From Phytoseiulus persimilis (taxonomy: Eukaryota; Arthropoda; Arachnida; Mesostigmata; Phytoseiidae), in assembly GCA_037576195.1 (NCBI GenBank), contig CM075102.1:2418001-2482000 (forward strand): a stretch of DNA of 64,000 nucleotides, in the 5' to 3' direction. Of this stretch, positions 1-7,142 are shown piece after piece; the stretch's first letter is position 1, and each line of letters opens with the position of its first letter. Made by a program: the position numbers and the translations under genes. Under the pieces are notes generated by a model. It ran no database searches, was not told the origin of the DNA, and was given only the letters and a program-made list of their open reading frames with translations.

Positions 1-1
1 T

Positions 2-1449
2 CATCCTCACGGCCTGCGATCGATGGAAGGAGTGGGTCGCAAACGGCGTAGAGAAATCGAACGACGATTCAGAAACAACGAGAACAACGACCAGACCAAA
101 CTTCCCATCGAAGATTTCTCTAAGCTCTCGGCAGAAAACATGAATACTGCGCTGTGTTCGTTTGGTAAAGAAAGTCAGGGTGACGCTCAGCTATGCGATG
201 TTGTTCGCCTTGTGAAAGTTTTCTTGGGGCTACAGCTTTATTTGGAGCAGGAGAAGAGTACGCTGAACATTTTCAATGATCCCGCGTTCTGTGGATTCAA
301 TGACTATGTTAGCACTCTCACGTCAACGTTGGAGAATCCCGACGAGGTGAGCCGATCTCGTCCGATGTTCAGCAGCGGAGAATCCTCTTATCGGAGTATC
401 GTCGGCAAGTTTTTTTCCTCGACTCGCTCACCAAGAACTTCCGCTCATTCCAGGGGTCGGAACTCATCGATGAGGAACTCTTCTGGAAGACCGGTCAGCT
501 CGGAACGAATAGTCCGGAAGTCCTGCTGAACACGGTCGCTTTCGTTTTAGCCAAATACGCGAAACTTACAGATCCAGATCTGCACGATGAGCTGACTTTC
601 GAAAAGGTTTGTTGGATGCGCTGAACCGTTTCTAAAGTCTGTTTGCTCACGCCGAGGAAACCTTCGAATTCGAACGGCAAGTTTCTAACCTCCTTTGCCT
701 CCGCTTGTAGGTGTCGGTTGAATCCAAACTGTTGAGAACAAATCCGTTAAAGTCTTGAAGGTTAACAGTAGAGTCATCCCACAAGTGCCCGAACTGAAGA
801 GTCGCTGTCCTGTAGCCATTGTTGAAACCTACATATCCAAGCGGTGAGTTTCCTGGAATTTCACCCTTCCGCTGATTTCATCGATCGGTCCTGACATGTG
901 TTCGACATTGAGGCGGTCAATGGCCTTGGTATTTATCATTATTTTCCAATTTGGTTCAATATTGGAAGCTTACCCGACCCGACATCAGCCGCTTCATATA
1001 ACATGAAGACTTTGATGCCGAAGTTTATGCTGCGATCGTTCGTGGGGAGCTCGATCGACAGCTATGTCGGTTGAATTCCCGATGCGCTCCTTGAGTATAG
1101 GGAGGATACTTATGTTTGTTTTCGTTGCAGCGCGGTCCCCTCAAAAACCAGCGTCAAGCAGCTTCTACCTCGAGCCCAGACACGGTTGGAATGAAGATGA
1201 TCACGGCACGGAAGATTGGTACAGTGAGGATGCTTTGGAAATCGGCGGCCTCGCTAGAGCTTTGAACAGATATAAGGTTTTATCGTCGTTTCATCAAGAA
1301 TAGGAATCATCTTGTATAATAGTACTTCACTCGTAAACTTGTTTTTTAACGATCAGAGCGATATGTGCGGTCACCCAGTCAGCCTCCTCATCCGAACACT
1401 GAACTACTCACACATACACTCTTCCTCTCGAACATCATCAACCAAGTAG
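2..1449 (+). CDS. ZMYM2/3/4- or QRICH1-like protein, DUF3504 domain, 3' part of gene, possibly degenerate
   Basis: The frame is open from the window edge, so the gene is probably 5'-partial. Proposed exons are 2-346, 454-606 (or from 436), 711-843, 1131-1276 and 1357-1449 (TAG). Exon 1 has a basic stretch (VGRKRRREIERRFRNN) and then LGLQLYLEQ...NIFNDPAF. Exon 2 gives LFWKTGQLGTNSPEVLLNTV, exon 3 RCPVAIVETYISK, and exon 4 FYLEPRHGW...WYSEDALEI. These match, in order, the C-terminal DUF3504 region of ZMYM2/3/4 and QRICH1, a domain known to descend from Crypton tyrosine recombinases; the catalytic residues are not expected to be kept. Exons 1-2 and 4-5 join in phase. Exon 3 does not: its matching frame is one base out of phase with both neighbours. 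Either an intron is mis-modelled or the gene carries frameshifts. Family call good, exact model weak. Confidence 0.55.
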
Positions 1450-1680
1450 TTACACAGTCATGAACGTCATCCTCCGCATGATTCATAGCCCCATCAGATC
1501 GTTGAAATCATCACGCTGCTTCGAAGACTTTTCCGGGTGGATGGTCGATCCACGGTTCCGATCGCCTAGGTGTGACTAATCCGGTGGTAATTTACGAACG
1601 CTACGGACAGAGCTGGAAATCGAATCCTTGGACGTTGATAACGTAATACTGTGCGGTTAATATGAGAGAAATACTAAAGT

Positions 1681-1812
1681 ATGAACAATGATGACGATGT
1701 CAAGACTGTAACTGGAAAGCTTCCGGAGCCGAAACGAGTCAATATAAAGAAGTTTATGCCGGCGGGAACTATTATCGTCGTTGGAATAATTATTGCTTGT
1801 TCGTTCATGTAA
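1681..1812 (+). CDS. Candidate 43-residue single-pass membrane micropeptide
   Basis: A short ATG-to-TAA frame encodes an acidic start (MNNDDDVKTVTGK), a basic linker (KRVNIKK) and a hydrophobic tail (GTIIVVGIIIACSFM) ending at the C-terminus. That is the layout of a tail-anchored or small integral membrane protein. A canonical AATAAA lies 157 bp downstream on the same strand (1969-1974), consistent with a transcript ending there. I do not recognise the family. It could instead be chance coding within the 3' UTR of the upstream DUF3504 gene. A 96-residue frame overlaps on the other strand; I prefer this one because of its poly-A signal and peptide organisation. Confidence 0.35.
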   Translation: MNNDDDVKTVTGKLPEPKRVNIKKFMPAGTIIVVGIIIACSFM

Positions 1813-1960
1813 AATATCCTAATGTTTTGTACAAAGAACTTTAAATACAACAAACCAAACATACGATATCGACTGCAAACCGAACTGCCGTTAGCGTATC
1901 CGTCCCCGGATATCGCTTCCGGTGTCTCATGGAGCCAGGTTGGTGTACGAGTGTAAATGT

Positions 1961-2206
1961 TCAAGTTGAATAAATTTGCATCAAACTAAAAATATTCTCC
2001 GAATAGGAGCTATCATTCCTGTCGTCGACCAAGCAAACCTTAGTGCGCCAATCTGATTGGACGAGGCCTTCAGTTCCATCGGTCATCCTGTCGGGACGGT
2101 GAAATTGTGATGTGAAATTTTCCACCAAACCGATTCGATCTTCTCTCTGATCCACTTTGCCTTCCTCCCATGACCTCAATCCCGGATGGGCTCTCCCCTC
2201 GTCATC
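1961..2206 (-). other. Unassigned coding-like open frame left of the Crypton-like element
   Basis: The minus strand reads openly from the (TA)n tract to a TGA near 1961, with a peptide of ordinary composition (for example GLRSWEEGKVDQREDR and MTDGTEGLVQSDWRTK). No family is recognised and no splice structure could be closed. It may be a terminal exon of a minus-strand gene interrupted by the element at 2221-7130. It may equally be chance. Confidence 0.15.
1969..1974 (+). terminator. Polyadenylation signal AATAAA
   Basis: A canonical hexamer after the micropeptide frame and about 520 bp after the proposed stop of the DUF3504 gene. It could serve either transcript. Confidence 0.4.
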
Positions 2207-2232
2207 TATATATATATATTTACCTCTCCTGG

Positions 2233-2357
2233 ATGATAGCCGCACGTTAACCGCACAACCAACGATTTCAATACTTACTCCTATGATAACCGCACCTGAG
2301 TGCGGTCAACATGTCCGACGGAACTTATTTGCTGTATACAAAAAATGATAACCGCAC
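2233..2357 (+). repeat. Left motif array (ATGATAACCGCAC family)
   Basis: Contains 2233-2245 (GATAGCCGCAC form), a partial TTAACCGCAC at 2247-2256, a 13-4-13 imperfect palindrome at 2283-2312 (left arm exact, right arm 11 of 13), and an exact copy at 2345-2357. The array lies 12-140 bp inside the TA tract and mirrors the right-hand array, so it probably forms the recombinase-recognition end of the element (inference). Confidence 0.7.
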
Positions 2358-2748
2358 ACCCAATTCGAGGTCATGGGATGAAAGCGAATTCGGAATGACT
2401 TGTCTGCTGGTTCGGAAGAGCCGATTTCTCTCGTATTTGACTTATCTGCGGGTAACTGAGGCCTGTGCTCACTCGATCCATAATTTTACTTGAACCTATC
2501 CGATAGAAAATGGCGTCGTCTGTGAAGGAAGACAATGTGATCCGCACCACTCGTTCAGAACATGCGTGCTCTCATGTGCTGAGCTAGTTTGGAGTAGATA
2601 TTTTGAGTTTTCTCACATCGACTGTAATCTTGGTGAGTTATGCTGATCACCCATCCTATGAAGATGCCCGGGAGATCCAATAATCTCATCAGGAACGGGG
2701 AATCCGTCGGATTTTTCGCGCTAAGTATCCGTTTCTCCCCGTAGCTCG

Positions 2749-4449
2749 ATGGGCAAACTGAGCAAGAGAAGAAAGGCTCATTTTTGCAATTTCTGCGGGA
2801 AACTAGTCTCGTATTTCACCCGTCATCTGATCAATCAACACGGCAATGAACATAAAGTCATCGAGATGCTGCGCGCCAATGGAGTCGACAGGACGAGAGA
2901 GCTTCGAAAAATTATGGGAGAAGGAGACCGCGTGCACAATGAGCAGAACCCATCGTCACTGATCGTGCGGAGGGAAGCTTCCGCCAAAGCCAAGAATCGG
3001 ATTCAAAGACTGCTTTGCACTCACTGCGACAACAGAATCAGTGATGCGAATTTCCGCGTCCACGTCGCTCGCTGTGCTCCATCCACGACCCAGCTGAAAG
3101 ATGAGAAACGACGAGCTCGGCTCTCTGCGATCGGGAATTTGACCGCCCCCATGGATGAGATCGTCAAGCACATTTACCTCAGGATGCGTGAAGGACCAAT
3201 GAAGGCGTTCTTCGGAAAAGATCGCTCGCTGATTGAGCACGCGGCGATGCTCGCCGAAAAGTATAGAGGTGAATCTCAGGAGAAAATGATTTCCACGGCA
3301 ATCAGGACAGTGAGTAGGATCATCCTGACAATTCGAGACTTCATGAAGTGTAGCACGAACGCGCAATATGTCACAAATTCGGAAGATTGCTTCCGTCCCG
3401 GCTTGTACAAGTACTTTGTTCTGTCAATAAAAAGAATGGCAGGAGCAGGGGAAGCTGCGGATGGTGGATACCAGAAGCCCAGCATAGTGGATCAGTATGG
3501 ACGCGCCTTCCGGACATTCTCGAAAACTGTCCTTTACGCTGCCAACGAGGATGGAAACGATGAGCTGGTTCTCCTTGCAACCAAGTGGCAGCAAGTGTAT
3601 GACGCCACCTTCAGCGACAGGGTATCCAGCATTGCACGGAAGCAAGCCGATAGGAAAACCGATGAACTTCGTCAAGCTATTCCTATGATGGAAGACGTCA
3701 GCACTCTCATAAACTACTTCAAGCTAAATATGCAAGATGCTTACGCAGCCCTCAGCGAACGCTTCGACCCCGAGAAATACAAAATGTTGGTGATGACACT
3801 CCTCTTGCGACTATGGATATTCAATCGGGAGCGCGTGCGGGAAGTCGATCGTTTGTTGATCAAGGACTGGAATTCCGCCACTCAAATTGACCCAAGCAGT
3901 GTCGAATTCCAAACTTTGCTACCGTCTGAACAGATTTGCGCCTCCTCGTTCAAGAGAATCAGCGTGAAGGGGAAGCTAGGTCGCATGGTGGCTCTGTTGC
4001 TTCTGAGAGAAGATGAACCATACTTCGATTACATGCTCTCGAACAGAACAGAAGCCGGAGTTGCGCTCAACAACCCTTACCTCTTCGCTCGAGCCGATAC
4101 ATTCGTCGAGGGGACAGCAACAATGCGAAAATTTGCCGATGAAAGCGGAGCTCGGAATCCATCTCTCCTTCGAGGAACGAAACTCCGGAAACATCTAGCG
4201 GTGAGTCTCCAGTACGCTAGTCTGACTCCCGAAGATCTACGCCAGGTTGCTGAGACACTCGGCCACACTCATGAAACTCATCTGAAATTCTACCGGCATC
4301 CACTCCCCGCACTTCATCTGGGACGAGTGAGCAAGCTATTTGCTGCCTTAAACGCCGGCGACTTCCAATCCATTCGAGGCAGACAATTAGAAGATATCGA
4401 AGTCGATACCTTGAACGTTCATGGACGATTCGATGCTGGACATTGCTGA
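2749..4449 (+). CDS. Zinc-finger tyrosine recombinase (Crypton-like transposase), main frame
   Basis: 566 residues from an ATG. Zinc-finger-like pairs: C13-C16...H26-H31 and C90-C93...H105-C109. The central and C-terminal parts match a eukaryotic tyrosine-recombinase family common in animal genomes. An arginine cluster in FNRERVREV (R360/R362) fits the first catalytic Arg. TKLRKHLAV carries the box II Arg (R480, with T477 where His is usual). LGHTHETHLKFYRHP carries H506 and the nucleophile Y515, spaced nine residues as in the family. The product would cut and rejoin DNA through a 3'-phosphotyrosine link. Coding continues in another frame (4421-5035), suggesting a frameshift or short intron near 4415-4446. 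Apart from that the frame is intact, so the element may be young or recently active. Confidence 0.75.
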   Translation: MGKLSKRRKAHFCNFCGKLVSYFTRHLINQHGNEHKVIEMLRANGVDRTRELRKIMGEGDRVHNEQNPSSLIVRREASAKAKNRIQRLLCTHCDNRISDANFRVHVARCAPSTTQLKDEKRRARLSAIGNLTAPMDEIVKHIYLRMREGPMKAFFGKDRSLIEHAAMLAEKYRGESQEKMISTAIRTVSRIILTIRDFMKCSTNAQYVTNSEDCFRPGLYKYFVLSIKRMAGAGEAADGGYQKPSIVDQYGRAFRTFSKTVLYAANEDGNDELVLLATKWQQVYDATFSDRVSSIARKQADRKTDELRQAIPMMEDVSTLINYFKLNMQDAYAALSERFDPEKYKMLVMTLLLRLWIFNRERVREVDRLLIKDWNSATQIDPSSVEFQTLLPSEQICASSFKRISVKGKLGRMVALLLLREDEPYFDYMLSNRTEAGVALNNPYLFARADTFVEGTATMRKFADESGARNPSLLRGTKLRKHLAVSLQYASLTPEDLRQVAETLGHTHETHLKFYRHPLPALHLGRVSKLFAALNAGDFQSIRGRQLEDIEVDTLNVHGRFDAGHC

Positions 4450-5035
4450 AGCAGAGCCCAAGGTCCGGCCCGACCTAGGAGATTATCGCGGGAGGGAGCC
4501 AGAGCTCGAGCAGGAGCCTTCAACCTCTCGTCGGAGCAGCAATAGTGAACGCAAACCAATCAGGTATAGAATCGGTTCAGGAGAGGAGTCCGCGGAAGAG
4601 GACCCCTTGGATGGCGACTTCGTTGAGAGAGCGCAAGCAAGCGATTCCGAGAGCTCTGATTCTGACAACGAGTCGTTAGAGCATGTCTCCACCGACGAGC
4701 GTTCCGCAAGCAGCACAAATCCGAATACAATGGTAGGATCGAATGAAGATGTGGAGCAGGCGGAGCTGGTGAGCAAAACTCGACGTCTCCAACTTTCAAA
4801 TAGGTGCCGACGTTTCGCTAAGCGCCGATCGGCACCACGTATACAGTGGACCCATGAAATCATAGAAAGTCTCAAGGAGCAGATTCCCGAAGAGCTCAGG
4901 ACGAAGAAGATCCTGAGTTGTGCTCGATCGCGAGAGATCTGTGCCGTTCTTTCTGCCCGGTTCCCGGCGCTCGAGAGCCTGACTGTCGCCAAATTGGGGG
5001 CTCTGGTCAGCAATCTTCTGAAGAAGCCCCGTTGA
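4421..5035 (+). CDS. C-terminal tail domain of the Crypton-like recombinase, shifted frame
   Basis: A 204-residue frame overlapping the end of the main recombinase frame by 29 bases, in the +1 frame. The first part is acidic, serine-rich and probably disordered. The last 70 residues (IQWTHEIIESLKEQIP ... FPALESLTVAKLGALVSNLL) resemble the small helical WT-x-E type domain that follows the recombinase domain within one polypeptide in related animal proteins. I therefore read it as the tail of the same protein, reached by a ribosomal frameshift, a small intron or a damaging indel, rather than an independent gene. Its own ATG at 4421 is not in a position that argues for separate initiation. The frame is closed upstream by a TGA at 4412-4414. 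Confidence 0.55.
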   Translation: MDDSMLDIAEAEPKVRPDLGDYRGREPELEQEPSTSRRSSNSERKPIRYRIGSGEESAEEDPLDGDFVERAQASDSESSDSDNESLEHVSTDERSASSTNPNTMVGSNEDVEQAELVSKTRRLQLSNRCRRFAKRRSAPRIQWTHEIIESLKEQIPEELRTKKILSCARSREICAVLSARFPALESLTVAKLGALVSNLLKKPR

Positions 5036-5085
5036 TGATCCAAGCGTGATCAAGACATGTCCGTCCAGTCATCTCATCTGATTCC

Positions 5086-5091
5086 AATAAA
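5086..5091 (+). terminator. Polyadenylation signal of the recombinase gene
   Basis: AATAAA 51 bp after the stop of the recombinase tail frame, on the same strand and before the Tc3 insertion point. This supports a single recombinase transcript covering both frames. Confidence 0.6.
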
Positions 5092-5251
5092 GAATCATTC
5101 TCAAAGTGATTCTCCCACTTCCTTATTCCGAATAAAATGTTGAATTCCCTGCATTCGAGTGCAGCGCTCATCTCTCAGAGCTCATCCGCGCCGTTTCACT
5201 TTTTGAGAAACTCACCTCACGAGAGGGATGAGCGCAGAGCGGAATTTCCTA

Positions 5252-5449
5252 CAGCCCACAACACGAAATTATCGACAGTCAAGTTTTCTAGACTATTCCT
5301 GATGACAAAGAGAGATGATGTTGATGCTGCCATGGAATACTCCCAGCATCACCACGATTGTGGCGATAGAATATTTCTTCGATTCGAGGAAGACGACGCG
5401 TAAGATTCCAGAAAATCGATTTCGAGCCGTAACATGAAATTATCGACAG
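5252..5449 (+). repeat. Left terminal inverted repeat of the Tc3-like element (outer and inner sites)
   Basis: Outer site 5252-5278 and inner site 5429-5449 share the core ACACGAAATTATCGACAG (inner copy with one change). Both match the right end in inverted orientation. Probable transposase-binding sites. Confidence 0.8.
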
Positions 5450-5484
5450 GCTGATTTATTCCACGATTTCGGAATTCTCGAAAG

Positions 5485-6480
5485 TTAATACTTCGTCGAA
5501 CCCCCTTTCGCCTTGATGACCTCAAAAATGCGCCTTGGGAGCGAATCATAGAGTGGTTTTATTTCTCGTTCCCCAATTCTGGCCCAAGAAGAAAGAATCG
5601 CATGTTTCAGTTCTTCTCTTGAGTTGTACTGCTTCCCATTGGGATAGACGAGCCGAGCTAACGTTCCCCAGAGGTTCTCAATAATGTTCAGGTCGGGGCT
5701 CTTCGGAGGCCAGTCAAGAAAACGTACTCCGCTCTCCCGGAACCAATCTTTGATTATCGCCGCCGTGTGCACGGAGGCGCAATCTTGCTGGAAGATGAAA
5801 TCCGTTCCAACTTTCTCCAAAGCTTGAGGTCGCAGGTGGTTCTCGAGTAGCAGCTTATAGTCCACGGAACGCATTATTGTCTCCACGAAGATGATTTGGA
5901 ACGTCCCGCGGCGACTGACCGCTCCCCAGATCATAACTGAACCGCCCCCGGACTGTCTTTTGGAATAGAATCGAGGCTCTTTCCGAAGATCGTGATAGTA
6001 GTTATGGAATCCATCCGGGCCGTCCAGATTGAACTTTTTCTCATCGCTGAAGACAACTTTATCCCATTCCGAAGTCCAACTCATCCATTCCTGGGCGCGA
6101 TCGAGCCTAGTGTCTCGGTGCTTTTTCGTCAGCGGGGGCTTCCCGCACATTTTCTTGAATTTCAGATGATACGCACTTCTCAAAACGCGCCAGACGGTCT
6201 GTTTATGCACTGGGAGGTTGTTTGAGTCTCTGATTTGAGCGCAAGAGACACTCTTGTTGCTCGCATCCTGAATTATCTTCCGTTTCTGACGATCTGAGAG
6301 CTTTGTGCTTCGTTTCTTGTACGATCTGATGCCATACTCCGCCCCTAATCTCAAATGCCGCAGCACTACGTCCGCTGTTCTGCCGATCTCTCGTCCGGTA
6401 GCTCTTGCTGCGAGCCCAAGGCCGTGTAATTGATCGATGCGAATCCTTTCTTGAGGAGTCAGAGCCGGTTTTCGTCCCAT
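5485..6480 (-). CDS. Tc3-like transposase, DD34E, intact
   Basis: 331 residues, close to the usual length for the family, starting at an ATG (complement of 6478-6480). The N-terminal third has two helix-turn-helix DNA-binding regions (about residues 7-40 and 60-105, including SDRQKRKII and VHKQTVWRVL). The catalytic core follows: D146 in VVFSDEKKFNLDGPDG, D233 in QQDCASVHTA and E268 in SPDLNIIENLWG. D233 and E268 are separated by exactly 34 residues, giving the DD34E triad. The enzyme excises its element and inserts it at TA. No stop or frameshift is present and a full set of terminal repeats flanks it, so this copy may be autonomous. It ends KGGSTKY, a tail also found in the decayed relative at 45.4 kb. 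Confidence 0.92.
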   Translation of the reverse strand: MGRKPALTPQERIRIDQLHGLGLAARATGREIGRTADVVLRHLRLGAEYGIRSYKKRSTKLSDRQKRKIIQDASNKSVSCAQIRDSNNLPVHKQTVWRVLRSAYHLKFKKMCGKPPLTKKHRDTRLDRAQEWMSWTSEWDKVVFSDEKKFNLDGPDGFHNYYHDLRKEPRFYSKRQSGGGSVMIWGAVSRRGTFQIIFVETIMRSVDYKLLLENHLRPQALEKVGTDFIFQQDCASVHTAAIIKDWFRESGVRFLDWPPKSPDLNIIENLWGTLARLVYPNGKQYNSREELKHAILSSWARIGEREIKPLYDSLPRRIFEVIKAKGGSTKY

Positions 6481-6637
6481 ATAGAGGGAATGAATTCTTT
6501 CTCACAAATCTTGACGAGCCGGAGTTCTGAGTCGACAAATCGTACTTGTGTGTCCTTCGTTAGCACTACCTTGTCGTTCGTCGGTATCAGCCTCACGAGA
6601 AAATGCTGAAACTCCAACCGAATGCGCGATTTCAACG

Positions 6638-6836
6638 CTGTCGATAATTTCGTGTTACAGCTGGATATCAAAAATGTTCGATCCTGAGCCTGAACTTCGT
6701 TCTTCTCAGTCGGTTGATATAATCTCAAAGTCTGTCGCACCTAGTGGAATTCCCATGGCAACACTGACTTCGTTATCCAGCGGGTGCGGAAATCATCCAC
6801 ATAGAATGCGTGTCGATAAATTCGTGTTGCGGACTG
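6638..6836 (-). repeat. Right terminal inverted repeat of the Tc3-like element (inner and outer sites)
   Basis: Inner site 6638-6658 and outer site 6810-6836, inverted with respect to the left end and at the same spacing. The outer copy has one change in the AAATTA core. Confidence 0.8.
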
Positions 6837-6991
6837 TATCACTAGGGGATAGCTTCCATCGAAAACTCCAGTTTTGAGCCTTAAATCTGCTAGGTCTCCC
6901 AACATCTTGTCTATATCGCCGGGACGGAGCGGTAGGCAGATTGTGAATTCCGTGCGGCATCCGAATCTCAAAACCGATGAAGTTACAGGGT

Positions 6992-7121
6992 GTGCGGCTA
7001 TCAGTCGAATAATAGCCGCACATCGCTGGTAACCACTCGCGAAGAGAAACTTAGATTGGATGATAACCGCACAATGTGCGGTTATCATAGGGATAAGAAA
7101 AAAATTGAGTGCGGTTATCAT
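6992..7121 (+). repeat. Right motif array with a perfect 13-3-13 palindrome
   Basis: Contains GTGCGGCTAT (6992-7001) facing ATAGCCGCAC (7012-7021), the perfect palindrome ATGATAACCGCAC-AAT-GTGCGGTTATCAT (7060-7088), and a single inverted copy (7109-7121) just inside the TA tract. It mirrors the left array. The palindrome resembles the paired half-sites bound by tyrosine recombinases, though its 3-bp centre is shorter than the 6-8 bp usual for those enzymes. Confidence 0.7.
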
Positions 7122-7142
7122 TTTTTCAGGTATATATATATA

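Larger units (their letters stand above)
5252..6836 (-). mobile_element. Complete Tc3-like (Tc1/mariner) transposon
   Basis: 1585 bp flanked by TA on both sides (5250-5251 and 6837-6838), the target duplication typical of Tc1/mariner. The ends are inverted: left starts CAGCCCACAACACGAA, right reads inward CAGTCCGCAACACGAA. Each terminal region has two copies of a binding-site-like repeat (core ACACGAAATTATCGACA): outer 5252-5278 and 6810-6836, inner 5429-5449 and 6638-6658, about 170 bp apart on each side. This two-site arrangement is known from Tc3. The single gene is intact (5485-6480). It sits inside the Crypton-like element, so it inserted later. Confidence 0.9.
2221..7130 (+). mobile_element. 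Crypton-like tyrosine-recombinase DNA element with motif-array ends, carrying a nested Tc3
   Basis: A unit bounded on both sides by (TA)n tracts (about 2207-2219 and 7131-7142). Just inside each boundary lies an inverted set of the motif ATGATAACCGCAC. Left copies: 2233-2245 (one change), 2247-2256 (partial), 2283-2312 (imperfect palindrome), 2345-2357. Right copies, inverted: 7109-7121, 7060-7088 (perfect palindrome), 7012-7021 and 6992-7002. Between them are a zinc-finger tyrosine recombinase (2749-5035), its AATAAA at 5086-5091, and a complete Tc3-like element (5252-6836). Removing the Tc3 and one TA copy leaves about 3.3 kb. Most Cryptons described lack long terminal inverted repeats, so the motif arrays are unusual; they look like recombinase-binding sites (inference). 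The exact termini are uncertain within the TA tracts because tyrosine recombinases need not make a target duplication. Confidence 0.65.

Noticed and set aside
4483..5043. 186-codon minus frame opposite the recombinase tail
   Set aside because: Antisense shadow of the serine- and acid-rich tail; no family match and wrong strand for the AATAAA.
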